The notes: generated by a model from the sequence alone, not told the origin. A DNA stretch of 64,000 bases from an uncultured Prevotellaceae bacterium (GCA_937916085.1 CALGGO010000015.1:1-64000); one strand, 5' to 3'. Shown: positions 8,294 through 16,587, counted from the first letter of the stretch. Program-made: numbers and translations.

Positions 8294-8372
8294 ATTTTTG
8301 GCGGCATTTTGGGAAAATTTAAACAAATTTTAACCAAAGTGCCGCCAAATTTACTTTGTGGAGATGCTTTTG

Positions 8373-10799
8373 TTAGTCAAACACGCCTTGCATGGCTTCG
8401 GCTTGGTGGGTGTCGTTGCTGGACTGCTGTTCGCCGCCGCCACCGCCGCCCGATGATGAGCGGTATCCGCCGCCGCCACCGCCTTCGATGCGTTGCCCTA
8501 TGCCTCGCTCGCGGTAGCAGAAGTCATAACCGCTGGGCACCTTGAACGACGCGTCGTTGGAGTAGGGGTTAGAGCTGTCGGCAAGCACCTTCTTCATATA
8601 TAGTCCCCAAATGGGCAGCGCCTGTCCGGCACCTTGTCCAATGCCACCGTTGTAGAAACGGATGTATCGCTCTTCGCCGCCAACCCACACGCCGGTGACA
8701 AGTTGTGGCGTAAATCCCATGAACCATCCGTCGCTGTTGTTGTTAGACGTTCCGGTCTTGCCTCCCATCTCGATGTTGCCTACATAGCCGCGCACTCGGC
8801 GTCCGGTACCGTTGTTGATAACGCTCTCGAGCATGGTGAGCATCTTCAGATAAGAGTCTTCGCATATCACTTCTTTCTGTCGTGGCGTGAACTCGGCGAG
8901 CACGTTGCCGTGGCTGTCGCAGATGCGGGAGACGAATATCGGGTCGCTGCGCATGCCGTGGTTGGCAAATACCGAGTAGGCGCTCACCTGCTGGCGTACC
9001 GACACCTCGCAAGGTCCGAGACACAGAGGCATCACGGTGTCGAAATCGTTGGTGAGGCCATAGTTGTGCAGCATGGTCACGAGGTTGGTGGGCTTGAGCA
9101 GGTCGATGAGTCGTGCCGAGCAGGTGTTGTTAGATGTGGTGAGCGCCTGCTTCAGGGTAAGCATGCCGCCACCACCGCCGCCTCGCGGACTCCAGCCGCC
9201 TATGGTGATTCTCTGGTTGGAGATAAGGTCGCATGGGTTGTAGCCACATTCCATAGCGAGCGAGTAGAGGTAGGGCTTCATGGTCGAACCAATCTGTCGC
9301 CTTCCCACCGATACCATGTCGTAGGAGAAGTGGTTGAAGTCGGGGCCGCCCACATAGGCTTTCACTTCGCCTGTGGTGGCGTCCATCGACATTATGCCGC
9401 ATCGCAAGATGCTCTTGGTGAACAGCAGCGAGTCGAGCGGGGTCATGAACATGTTTCTCTCGCCGTTCTTCAAGTCAAACACCGTGATGTGTTGCTTGGT
9501 CTTGAAGTTGTCCATTATCTCGTTCTCGCTCTTGCCTTGTGCTTTCAGGGTCTTGTAGCGGGTGGAGTTGACAATGGCGTTGCGTATGAGGCGGTCCTTC
9601 ACCGACTGCGGCAGCTCGCTGCGGCTGATGGTGTAGGGGTCTTTGTTGCCTGTCTCGCCCGGACTGATGCCATGCTCCGACCAGAAGACGCCTTGCAGGT
9701 ATGTCATGTGCTCCTTGACGGCTTCCTCGGCATACTGCTGCATCTTGCTGTCGATGGTGGTGTAGATTTTCAGACCGTCGGTGTAGATGTTGTAGGGCTT
9801 GCCGTCGGCCTTGAAGTTTTTGTTGCACCAGCCATAGAGGGGGTTGTCAACCCATTGCGCCGAATCGGCGTAGAAGGCCTGCTTGTTCCAGGCGGGATAG
9901 TTCTTATATAAGGGTTTTCTCGCCATCATCATGCGCACCACCTCTTCGCGGAGGTAGGGGGCAAATCCTTCGTTGTGCGACACTTTGTGATAGGCGAGCA
10001 TAATCTCGGTGTTTTGGGCGCGCTCGCAGTCGGCCTGCGTGAGGTAGCCTGCCTCATACATCTTGCGCAGCACCAGGTTGCGGCGCTCCTTGGCGCGCTC
10101 GGGGTATCGAAGCGGATTGTAGTATGCCGGGTTCTTGCACATTCCCACGAGCATCGCTGCCTCCTGCACGTTGAGTTCGCTGGGCGAGTTCTTGCCGAAA
10201 TACACATAGCATGCGCTCTTGATGCCTACGGCATTGTTAAGGAAGTCAAACTGGTTGAAGTACATCTGCATGATCTCGTCTTTGGTGTAGTACCTCTCGA
10301 GTTTCATGGAGATGACCCACTCGATGGGCTTCTGGATGGCGCGCTCGAGGATGTTTTTCGACGATGGCGCGTAGAGCTGCTTGGCGAGCTGTTGGGTGAT
10401 GGTGCTGCCGCCACCAGCCTCCTTCTGGCCCATGATGATGCGCTTGATGACCGAGCGGCCTATCGCTGTGGCGTCGATGCCCGAGTGCTCGTAGTAGCGC
10501 TCGTCCTCAATGGCGATGAGCGCGTCTTTGAGGAACGGGGAGATTTGGTCAAACTCCACATAGAACCTGTTTCCGTTGCTCTGGAATATTTTTCCCATCT
10601 CCACGCCGTCGGCGGTGTACATCGTCGAGGCGAAGTTGTCGGCGGGGTTGCGGAGCTCGTCGATGGGTGGCATATAGCCTATGATGCCGTTGTAGATAAG
10701 GAAAAACAGCACTAATATACCAGCGAAGAAGAGAATCACACCTCTCCACATCCACTTGATAATCGTGTGGTTACGTGATGCTCGGTCAGCAGTTTTCAT
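8373..10799 (-). CDS. Bifunctional class A penicillin-binding protein 1A
   Basis: This 808-residue inner-membrane enzyme polymerises lipid II and cross-links the peptides. A short cytoplasmic N-terminus and one membrane helix (about residues 17-40) precede a GT51 domain with IEDERYYEHSGID (catalytic Glu) and GGSTITQQLAKQLY. The transpeptidase domain has the STMK nucleophile motif near residue 505, TTSNNT as SxN, and KTGTS near residue 680. The C-terminus is a low-complexity Gly/Ser tail. It is a single gene with a leader reaching the intergenic region shared with hsp20. Confidence 0.95.
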   Translation of the reverse strand: MKTADRASRNHTIIKWMWRGVILFFAGILVLFFLIYNGIIGYMPPIDELRNPADNFASTMYTADGVEMGKIFQSNGNRFYVEFDQISPFLKDALIAIEDERYYEHSGIDATAIGRSVIKRIIMGQKEAGGGSTITQQLAKQLYAPSSKNILERAIQKPIEWVISMKLERYYTKDEIMQMYFNQFDFLNNAVGIKSACYVYFGKNSPSELNVQEAAMLVGMCKNPAYYNPLRYPERAKERRNLVLRKMYEAGYLTQADCERAQNTEIMLAYHKVSHNEGFAPYLREEVVRMMMARKPLYKNYPAWNKQAFYADSAQWVDNPLYGWCNKNFKADGKPYNIYTDGLKIYTTIDSKMQQYAEEAVKEHMTYLQGVFWSEHGISPGETGNKDPYTISRSELPQSVKDRLIRNAIVNSTRYKTLKAQGKSENEIMDNFKTKQHITVFDLKNGERNMFMTPLDSLLFTKSILRCGIMSMDATTGEVKAYVGGPDFNHFSYDMVSVGRRQIGSTMKPYLYSLAMECGYNPCDLISNQRITIGGWSPRGGGGGGMLTLKQALTTSNNTCSARLIDLLKPTNLVTMLHNYGLTNDFDTVMPLCLGPCEVSVRQQVSAYSVFANHGMRSDPIFVSRICDSHGNVLAEFTPRQKEVICEDSYLKMLTMLESVINNGTGRRVRGYVGNIEMGGKTGTSNNNSDGWFMGFTPQLVTGVWVGGEERYIRFYNGGIGQGAGQALPIWGLYMKKVLADSSNPYSNDASFKVPSGYDFCYRERGIGQRIEGGGGGGYRSSSGGGGGGEQQSSNDTHQAEAMQGVFD

Positions 10800-10878
10800 A
10801 TTTCTGTTGTTTATGTTTTGCTTTGTTGTCTTTGTCTTGTGATAAGGATTCTTGCCTCTGTGGCTTCCTTACAAACTG

Positions 10879-10910
10879 CAAAAGTAGTAATTTATTTTTA
10901 ATTTCACACA
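10879..10910 (-). promoter_or_regulatory. Possible promoter of the class A PBP gene
   Basis: Minus-strand TACTTTTG (10879-10886) is a good -7 box; the matching -33 region (TGTG, 10907-10910) is weak. Confidence 0.4.
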
Positions 10911-10962
10911 TTATTTTATAATTTAGTTTAGGGTGGTGGGTGGAAGTTGGGTTGTTGTTGGG

Positions 10963-10997
10963 GGTTATCGGTTATTGGTTATGTGTTATTGTTTAGA
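10963..10997 (+). repeat. Heptamer array, unit GGTTATC/GGTTATT
   Basis: Five 7-base units (GGTTATC, GGTTATT, GGTTATG, TGTTATT, GTTTAGA) lie between two divergently transcribed genes. It is the one array not next to a gene's 3' end. Confidence 0.7.
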
Positions 10998-11007
10998 ATT
11001 AAAATGC

Positions 11008-11076
11008 GACAATATGGCACATTATAAAGCAATAAAACTGCAATATTGTCTCATAAAGTGACAAAATGACAATTTT
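11008..11076 (+). promoter_or_regulatory. Inverted repeat, candidate activator site for hsp20
   Basis: GACAATATGGCA at 11008-11019 and the same motif inverted (GACAATATTGCA, ending at 11050 on the plus strand) match at 11 of 12 positions. Two looser direct copies (TGACAAAA, TGACAATT) follow at about 11060-11076. They lie 20-90 bases before a sigma-54-type promoter, where enhancer-binding proteins act. Confidence 0.5.
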
Positions 11077-11094
11077 TTAAGACTGTTTTTCTTG

Positions 11095-11111
11095 TTGGCA
11101 TTGGGTTTGCA
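11095..11111 (+). promoter_or_regulatory. Sigma-54-type promoter of hsp20
   Basis: TTGGCATTGGGTTTGCA has the invariant GG (11097-11098) and GC (11109-11110) separated by exactly 10 bases and closely follows the -24/-12 consensus. No TAnnTTTG box was seen between it and the gene. A transcript would start near 11122, giving a leader of about 90 bases. Confidence 0.65.
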
Positions 11112-11211
11112 AACTATAGTAGTGAGCTTGCTAGCGGATGTGTGAAAGCTTCGTTGGCGAGGTTCAGAAGAAATAAAATATTAACAACTTAAAATTATAG
11201 GAGATACAATT

Positions 11212-11643
11212 ATGTTACTAGCACGTAGAAATTCTAACTGGTTACCCGATGTTTTCAACGACTTCTTCGACACCGATTTCATGCCCAAGGCATGCACCAC
11301 AGCACCAGCTATCAATGTTATTGAGAAGAAGGGCGAGTATGACGTGGAGCTCGCCGCTCCAGGCATGACAAAGGAGGACTTCAAGGTGAGCCTTGACGAG
11401 GACCGCAACCTGGTGGTAGAGCTCGACAAGAAGGTTGAGAAATGCGAGGAGAACAAGGACTGCGGTCATTACCTGCGCCGCGAGTTCTCTTACACCAAGT
11501 TCCACCAGACGCTGCTGCTGCCCGACGACGTGAACTGCGACACCATCAGCGCCACTGTGGAGAATGGTGTGCTGAAGGTTGTCCTGCCCAAACTCCAGCC
11601 TCAGGATATGAAGAAGGAGCGCACAATGATTGAGATTCAGTAA
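11212..11643 (+). CDS. Small heat shock protein, Hsp20/alpha-crystallin family
   Basis: A 143-residue ATP-independent holdase chaperone. The alpha-crystallin domain spans about residues 33-133, with ELAAPGMTKEDFKVSL and the conserved G-V-L motif in ENGVLKVVLPKLQ; a C-terminal I-E-I motif (MIEIQ) would contact neighbouring dimers. AGGAG about ten bases upstream supports the start. It is monocistronic: a sigma-54-type promoter in front and a strong terminator behind. Confidence 0.95.
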   Translation: MLLARRNSNWLPDVFNDFFDTDFMPKACTTAPAINVIEKKGEYDVELAAPGMTKEDFKVSLDEDRNLVVELDKKVEKCEENKDCGHYLRREFSYTKFHQTLLLPDDVNCDTISATVENGVLKVVLPKLQPQDMKKERTMIEIQ

Positions 11644-11685
11644 AAGAGATAAAAGTCTTCTAATCTAGAACTTTCTAGATTGTCG

Positions 11686-11729
11686 CCGCCCAAAGGTTGT
11701 CGCCATCGACAGCTTTTGGGCGGTTTTTT
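11686..11729 (+). terminator. Terminator of hsp20
   Basis: CCGCCCAAA and TTTGGGCGG form the outer stem, with TGTCG/CGACA inside, followed by TTTTTT. Confidence 0.9.
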
Positions 11730-11737
11730 CTTGCAAA

Positions 11738-11769
11738 CTTGCACAATAATCAAAAAATGCCTATCTTTG
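11738..11769 (+). promoter_or_regulatory. Promoter of the 11798 gene pair
   Basis: CTTG (11738-11741), 20 bases, TATCTTTG (11762-11769), 28 bases before the start codon. Confidence 0.7.
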
Positions 11770-11797
11770 TGAGCTCTTAACAAAAAACTAAGAAACT

Positions 11798-12259
11798 ATG
11801 ACACGAGGAACCAAAAGGATAATCAAGATAGCGCTGGGTGTGATAACACTTTTTGTTGTCGCGTTGGCACTTATAATGACCTGGACTAACCCAAGCAAGG
11901 AAGACCACAAGAAAGTTCTGGCTCAGGTGGTTAATAAGTATGACGTGAACAAGCTCAATCTCACCGAGGCCGAGCGCGACCAGTATATCAACTATGTGTG
12001 TAACGGCTCGGGTGTCGATATCTTGAGGAAAGAGGTCGCACCACGTTTTATGGTCGAAGACAACACGTTGTGGTCGGTGGGATATATCTATATCAAGGAT
12101 GATAACGGTGCTTTCATCTATAAGAAGAAGGTCACCACTGGTTTCTTTAACAATGTGTCGATAGTTGATGATCAGGACCTCATGCAGGCTATCCTTGAGG
12201 CTCACCGCAAGAATGAGCAACGCTCTGCCGAGGCAGGCAAGCAGCAAGCTGCGCAGTAA
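11798..12259 (+). CDS. Small membrane-anchored protein, possibly DUF4359-like
   Basis: This 153-residue protein has one N-terminal membrane helix (about residues 9-28) followed by TNPSKEDHKKVLAQVV and, later, LWSVGYIYIKDDN. The pattern of an N-terminal anchor followed at once by T-N-P-S resembles DUF4359, but I could not confirm this. The rest is charged and soluble, ending in a Gln/Ala-rich tail. It is followed after 18 bases by the YiiX-like amidase gene, probably as an operon from the promoter at 11738. Confidence 0.7.
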   Translation: MTRGTKRIIKIALGVITLFVVALALIMTWTNPSKEDHKKVLAQVVNKYDVNKLNLTEAERDQYINYVCNGSGVDILRKEVAPRFMVEDNTLWSVGYIYIKDDNGAFIYKKKVTTGFFNNVSIVDDQDLMQAILEAHRKNEQRSAEAGKQQAAQ

Positions 12260-12277
12260 TAATACCTCATCCGCACT

Positions 12278-12913
12278 ATGAGCAAGGCATGGTGCCATAG
12301 AGCACTGCTGATGGCTGTTGTCGCCGTCGTGGCGATGGCGGTCGCTTGCATGCGTGTAGTAGAAGAGGATGGCAAGGTGCGCGATGACCTGCCTCTCGAC
12401 TCGTTGCGCGACGGCGACCTGGTGTTCCGTGAGGGCATCGGCCCCGAGAGTCAGGCGGTGCTTCAGCTCGACAGCACTAGTGGGCAGTATTCTCATGTGG
12501 GAATCGTCGTGGGCGACAACGGCAAGTGGAAGGTTGTCCATGCCGTGCCGGGAGAGAGTGACGCAGGCATCGACAGGGTGAAAATCGAACCCCTCGACAC
12601 GTTTTTCCTCTCCACGCGCGCCGAGCATGGCTCCATCATGCGCCTGCGTGGATGTGACGACATTACTGCACAAAAAGCGGCGCATGAAGCTGCGCAATAT
12701 GCTAGACGGGGAGTGCCCTTCGACTATAACTACAGTTGGGTTGATACTACGCGCCTCTACTGCACCCAGCTCATCGCCGTCGCCTATTCCAGTGCTGGCG
12801 TCAATATCCTGCAACATGTCACCCGCATGAGTGAAATGAACACCAAAAACATCATCATTTTCCCCAGCGACATCGCTAGTAACGACTCGCTGCGGGTCAT
12901 CTTCAAATTCTGA
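12278..12913 (+). CDS. YiiX/YaeF-type permuted papain-fold amidase
   Basis: This 211-residue protein belongs to the YiiX/YebB permuted NlpC/P60 superfamily of cysteine amidases/peptidases. An N-terminal hydrophobic segment suggests export. The family's opening motif LRDGDLVFREG is near residue 45; the catalytic His lies in QYSHVGIVVGD (about residue 73) and the catalytic Cys in TRLYCTQLIAVAY (about residue 165); in this permuted fold His precedes Cys. Substrates of the family are mostly unknown, with envelope peptides or lipid-linked amides proposed. It is likely co-transcribed with the preceding membrane protein. Confidence 0.85.
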   Translation: MSKAWCHRALLMAVVAVVAMAVACMRVVEEDGKVRDDLPLDSLRDGDLVFREGIGPESQAVLQLDSTSGQYSHVGIVVGDNGKWKVVHAVPGESDAGIDRVKIEPLDTFFLSTRAEHGSIMRLRGCDDITAQKAAHEAAQYARRGVPFDYNYSWVDTTRLYCTQLIAVAYSSAGVNILQHVTRMSEMNTKNIIIFPSDIASNDSLRVIFKF

Positions 12914-13054
12914 ACCAAAATTAATAGAACACACCTCTTTAAATTATTTAATGAATATAATTTCGTTTTTAGTTTGCGATATGTGTTTTATTATGTAAAT
13001 TTAGATAAATTATGCTGCGTTTCGGAAATAAAAATGAAAAAAAACGTTTTTCAT

Positions 13055-13085
13055 TTTGTATTTCTCTCAACTTGCACTAATTTTG
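13055..13085 (+). promoter_or_regulatory. Promoter of mdh
   Basis: TTTG (13055-13058), 19 bases, TAATTTTG (13078-13085), leaving a leader of about 50 bases. The rest of the AT-rich gap 12914-13142 shows nothing else. Confidence 0.65.
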
Positions 13086-13142
13086 TGGGTTAAAATTACG
13101 TTATAGAATTATTAATAATCAAAATATCAAATTTTTCAAGTT

Positions 13143-14135
13143 ATGGCTTTTTTGACTAATGACAAACTTACAATCGTCGGCGCTGCCGGAATGATTGGTT
13201 CTAACATGGTTCAGACTGCCCTTATGATGGGCTTGACTAACGACATTTGCCTTTACGACGTGTTCTCGCCCGAAGGCGTGGCCGAGGAGATGCGCCAAAG
13301 CGGATTTGGCGACGTGAAAATCACAGCTACTACCGATGCTAAAGAAGCGTTCACCAACGCCAAATATATAATTTCGAGCGGTGGCGCGCCTCGTAAAGCT
13401 GGCATGACACGCGAGGACCTGCTCAAAGGAAACTGCGAGATAGCACGTGGCCTGGGCGAGGACATCAAGCGTTACTGCCCCGACTGCAAGCACGTGGTGA
13501 TTATCTTCAACCCCGCCGACCTCACGGGTCTTGTAACTCTGCTCTATAGCGGCTTGAAACCTAATCAGGTGACTACCCTCGCAGGCCTCGACAGCACACG
13601 TCTGCAAAGCGCTCTCGCCAAGAAGTTCAACGTGATGCAGAGTGAGGTGACCGGCTGCGCTACCTATGGCGGCCACGGTGAGCAGATGGCAGTGTTTGGG
13701 TCACATGTTAAGATCGACGGCAAGCCGTTGACCGACATCATTGGCACTCCCGAGTTCCCCGTAGAGGAGTGGGAGCAGATGAAGCTCGACGTCACCAAGG
13801 GTGGCGCCAAGATTATTGAGCTTCGTGGGCGCAGCTCGTTCCAGAGCCCTGCCTATCTCTCGGTAGAGATGATTCGCTCGGCTATGGGCGGCGAGAAGTT
13901 CCCCTGGCCTGCCGGCACTTATGTGAAGAACGGCAAGTACAACAACATCATGATGGCGATGGACACCACCCTCGATGAGAACGGCTGCTCCTTCTGTGTG
14001 CCTGAGGGTACTCCCGAGGAGAACGCCAAGCTCGACGCCAGCTATGAGCACCTGTGCCACATGCGCGATGAGCTAGTGGAGCTTAACATCGTGCCTCCCA
14101 TCAGCGAGTGGACTAAAATTAATCCCAATTTGTAA
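13143..14135 (+). CDS. mdh: Malate dehydrogenase
   Basis: A 330-residue NAD-dependent malate/lactate dehydrogenase family enzyme interconverting malate and oxaloacetate in the cytoplasm; in Bacteroidales it serves the reductive branch to fumarate and succinate. Motifs: GAAGMIGSN dinucleotide-binding loop at residues 13-21, APRKAGMTREDLL active-site Arg loop, NPADLTG, LDSTRLQ, and catalytic His in YGGHGEQMAVFG. Malate over lactate specificity is inferred from overall similarity to Bacteroidota malate dehydrogenases. It has its own promoter and terminator. Confidence 0.93.
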   Translation: MAFLTNDKLTIVGAAGMIGSNMVQTALMMGLTNDICLYDVFSPEGVAEEMRQSGFGDVKITATTDAKEAFTNAKYIISSGGAPRKAGMTREDLLKGNCEIARGLGEDIKRYCPDCKHVVIIFNPADLTGLVTLLYSGLKPNQVTTLAGLDSTRLQSALAKKFNVMQSEVTGCATYGGHGEQMAVFGSHVKIDGKPLTDIIGTPEFPVEEWEQMKLDVTKGGAKIIELRGRSSFQSPAYLSVEMIRSAMGGEKFPWPAGTYVKNGKYNNIMMAMDTTLDENGCSFCVPEGTPEENAKLDASYEHLCHMRDELVELNIVPPISEWTKINPNL

Positions 14136-14155
14136 ATTGTCACATTAAATTTTAT

Positions 14156-14202
14156 AAAGGCTGCAAATCACGCTTGTCAAGAAGAGGTGGATGCAGCCTT
14201 TT
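14156..14202 (+). terminator. Terminator of mdh
   Basis: AAAGGCTGCA pairs with TGCAGCCTTTT across a 26-base loop, ending in TTTT. Confidence 0.65.
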
Positions 14203-14215
14203 ATCGCAAAAGTCT

Positions 14216-15622
14216 ATGAAATCGATAAAATTATTTTTACTCTCCTCCTTGATGTTTTTAGGAGGCTCATTGGCAGCTCAGTCGCAAGAGGTAGTGCCAT
14301 ATTTCTCTGTTGACCAACTGCCCGACCTTATCAAGTGCCTGCCAGCACCTCCCGACACCGTGAGCATGACGTTCTCGCACGATGTGATGCGCTACTTCTG
14401 GGGCAAGACACAGCGTCTTGATCAAGAGCGTGCCGCTATGGCGCGTCGTGATGCCGTGTGGGGCTATGAGCCTTTGCTGGAGATATTCAGCGAGCCATTT
14501 GGCATACACATCTCCAAGACCGAGACTCCCGAAATCTGGGACCTCATGGTGACGAGTCTCACCACCACCGACCAGATGCGTGTCGCTCCCAAGAAATTTT
14601 TCATGCGCAAGCGGCCCTTTGTGCGCTTCAAGGAGCACATTCTTACCTATGGTGCCGAAGAGGATGAGGAAGAATTGGGTCGTGAGGGTTCCTATCCTTC
14701 GGGGCATACGGCACGCTCATGGGCTGCCGCTATGCTTCTTGCCGAGATAAACCCAGCTAATGCCAACGATATCTTTGCGCGCGCTTGGGCCTATGGTGAG
14801 AGCCGCGTGATCGTGGGAGCGCACTGGCAGAGCGACGTTGACGCCTCGCGAGTGGCAGCGAGCATTGGCTTCTCGCAGTTGCACAACAGTGCAGCGTTCT
14901 GCGAGCAGATGGCGCGTGCCAAAGCTGAGTTCTGCCGCTTGAGCGGAGCCGCTGTTGCTACCGACGACAGCAGCGACTTTGTGCGCATCACCGATGTGGT
15001 GCCCGATGCCATCCTTGAGATACGCTATCACACCACCTACAACTTCGTGGGCGAGCGCATCGACGGCTATCAGGCTCCTATAGCGATGCTCACACGCGAG
15101 GCTGCCACAGCGTTGAAAGCTGTGAGTGACGACCTGAAGGCTCAGGGCTATCGCCTTAAGATCTTTGACGCCTATCGTCCGCAACGCGCCGTTGACCATT
15201 TCATGCGTTGGGCGCAGGACCTGAAAGCCACCGAGATGAAGCAATATTTCTATCCTGAGCTTAACAAGGATGTGCTCATCCCCGACTATGTGGCACGCAA
15301 GAGCGGTCACACGCGCGGCTCGACGGTTGACCTCACCCTCTTCGATATGCGCACCGAGCGCGAGGTAGATATGGGCGGCACTTTCGACTGGTTTGGCGTG
15401 GAGAGTCATCCCGACTTCTGCGGCAACCCTGACACTGGCAAATACACTGGCGGTAAGTCGCCTGCCGGACGTTCCATCACTGCCGAGCAGTTCCACAACC
15501 GCATGATATTGCGCCAGGCGATGCTCCGCCACGGCTTCAAGCCCCTCGACACCGAGTGGTGGCACTTCACCCTCAAGAACGAGCCTTTCCCTAACACTTA
15601 TTTCACATTCCCACTGAAATAG
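14216..15622 (+). CDS. PAP2 acid phosphatase fused to VanX-type D-Ala-D-Ala dipeptidase
   Basis: A 468-residue exported protein with two enzymatic domains. The start at 14216 is chosen because it opens a signal peptide (MKSIKLFLLSSLMFLGGSLAA); an in-frame ATG at 14174 lies within the mdh terminator. Residues about 25-240 form a class A acid phosphatase/PAP2 domain with KRPFVRF, PSGHTARSW and ESRVIVGAHWQSDVDASR. Residues about 255-468 form an M15D VanX domain with FDAYRPQRAV, the zinc motif SGHTRGSTVDLTL (His and Asp ligands) and EWWHFT (catalytic Glu, third ligand His). The fusion suggests periplasmic action on wall fragments or lipid phosphates. A heptamer array begins directly after its stop codon. 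Confidence 0.9.
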   Translation: MKSIKLFLLSSLMFLGGSLAAQSQEVVPYFSVDQLPDLIKCLPAPPDTVSMTFSHDVMRYFWGKTQRLDQERAAMARRDAVWGYEPLLEIFSEPFGIHISKTETPEIWDLMVTSLTTTDQMRVAPKKFFMRKRPFVRFKEHILTYGAEEDEEELGREGSYPSGHTARSWAAAMLLAEINPANANDIFARAWAYGESRVIVGAHWQSDVDASRVAASIGFSQLHNSAAFCEQMARAKAEFCRLSGAAVATDDSSDFVRITDVVPDAILEIRYHTTYNFVGERIDGYQAPIAMLTREAATALKAVSDDLKAQGYRLKIFDAYRPQRAVDHFMRWAQDLKATEMKQYFYPELNKDVLIPDYVARKSGHTRGSTVDLTLFDMRTEREVDMGGTFDWFGVESHPDFCGNPDTGKYTGGKSPAGRSITAEQFHNRMILRQAMLRHGFKPLDTEWWHFTLKNEPFPNTYFTFPLK

Positions 15623-15623
15623 G

Positions 15624-15672
15624 GGAGAGTGGAGAGGGGAGAGTGGAGAGGGGAGAGTGGAGAGTGGAGAGG
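15624..15672 (+). repeat. Heptamer array, unit GGAGAGT/GGAGAGG
   Basis: Seven exact-phase units of GGAGAGT or GGAGAGG start one base after the stop codon at 15620-15622. Confidence 0.85.
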
Positions 15673-15721
15673 AGCCGTACGCCGCTGATGCGGCGCAATA
15701 CAGAACAACACCCACCCAGGA

Positions 15722-15979
15722 TTGTTCCCTCATTCCCTCGTTCTCTTGTTCTCTCGTTCTCTTGTTCTCTCGTTCTCTTGTTCTCTCGTTCTCTTGTCCT
15801 CTCGTTCTCTTGTCCTCTCGTTCTCTTGTCCTCTTGTCCTCTTGTTCTCTTGTCCTCTTGTTCTCTTGTTTTCTCGTTCTCTTGTTCTCTTGTTCTCTTG
15901 TTTTCTTGTCCTCTTGTTCTCTCGTTCTCTTGTTCTCTTGTTCTCTTGTTCTCTTGTTCTCTTGTTCTCTTGTTCTCTT
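15722..15979 (+). repeat. Long octamer array, unit TTGTTCTC
   Basis: About 32 contiguous 8-base units, TTGTTCTC with variants TCGTTCTC, TTGTCCTC and TTGTTTTC. Variation is confined to a few positions in the unit. Because no unit combination makes a stop, all three plus frames stay open through it; the resulting frames (for example 15657-16061) are not genes. It ends 8 bases before the next start codon. The reverse complement of this motif is found within miaB. Confidence 0.92.
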
Positions 15980-15987
15980 TTTAAATT

Positions 15988-16500
15988 ATGAGATTAAATA
16001 TAGGTTATTTATTGCTGCTGGCGATGATGTGTTGTGGCTTTGCCAGCTGCGACAAGATTAATAATGAGTCGCTTAAGGGCTACACTGTGCATATCGACTT
16101 GGGCGAGTATGGCAAGTGGAACACCTACGGCGTGCATGCCTTGGGCGACTACCGTTTTTTCAACCGATTGAAGGGCATCCCCTCAAATTTTCCCTATAAT
16201 GTGAACACCTACACCGGCTTTGGCGGCGTGTTGCTGTTTATGGGTCAGGACTTGACGAGTGGCGGTCCTGTTCCGCTGGCGTTTGACATGGCGTGCCCAG
16301 TGGAGCATAACGCCGATGTGACGGTGACTATAGATGAGTCCAATCTTGAAGCCTACTGCCCAAAGTGCCTGTCGCGCTACAACGTGCTGCTAGGCTCGGG
16401 CGGTCCCATCAGCGGCATGGCGATGGACCGCAAAGTGGGCCTCAACATGTACAAGGTGCGCCCCACAGTCAACGGTGGATACATCATCACCAACTACTAG
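15988..16500 (+). CDS. Lipoprotein with Rieske-like domain and altered metal ligands
   Basis: A 170-residue predicted lipoprotein: signal peptide with lipobox FASC (Cys21). The C-terminal half has ACPVEH (Cys103, His107) and YCPKCLSRYN-VLLGSGGPISG (Cys124, Cys127). Spacing and the CPxCxSxYxxxxGxPxxG pattern resemble the two ligand loops of Rieske iron-sulfur proteins, but the usual Cys-X-His plus Cys-X2-His is replaced by Cys-X3-His plus Cys-X2-Cys. It could bind a [2Fe-2S] cluster with three Cys and one His, or zinc; neither is shown. It lies between the octamer array and a hairpin and appears to be a single gene. Confidence 0.75.
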   Translation: MRLNIGYLLLLAMMCCGFASCDKINNESLKGYTVHIDLGEYGKWNTYGVHALGDYRFFNRLKGIPSNFPYNVNTYTGFGGVLLFMGQDLTSGGPVPLAFDMACPVEHNADVTVTIDESNLEAYCPKCLSRYNVLLGSGGPISGMAMDRKVGLNMYKVRPTVNGGYIITNY

Positions 16501-16540
16501 ACACGTTCCCGATTAGGGTTAAAATGTCAATGATATATAA

Positions 16541-16578
16541 AACTTTCGCATTATCGTGTGTAATGTGAAAGTTTATTT
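16541..16578 (+). terminator. Hairpin, likely terminator of the Rieske-like lipoprotein gene
   Basis: AAACTTTCGCATTA and TAATGTGAAAGTTT pair with one G-T mismatch, followed by a T-rich stretch that also holds the next gene's -7 box. Confidence 0.6.
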
Positions 16579-16587
16579 GTATTTTTG
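16557..16587 (+). promoter_or_regulatory. Possible promoter of the alcohol dehydrogenase gene
   Basis: TATTTTTG (16580-16587) is a good -7 box; the -33 box (TGTG, 16557-16560, 19 bases away) is weak and lies in the hairpin. Confidence 0.45.

Noticed and set aside
11016..11032. A second sigma-54-like site (TGGCAC followed by GC)
   Set aside because: The GG to GC spacing is 11 bases, which sigma-54 does not tolerate; the site at 11095 has the correct spacing of 10.
15722..15979. CRISPR array
   Set aside because: Units are contiguous 8-mers without spacers, and no cas genes are present.
15643..16061. Three overlapping frames of 89-134 codons rich in Leu, Ser, Cys and Val
   Set aside because: They are translations of the octamer array and would resemble membrane proteins only because of its base content.
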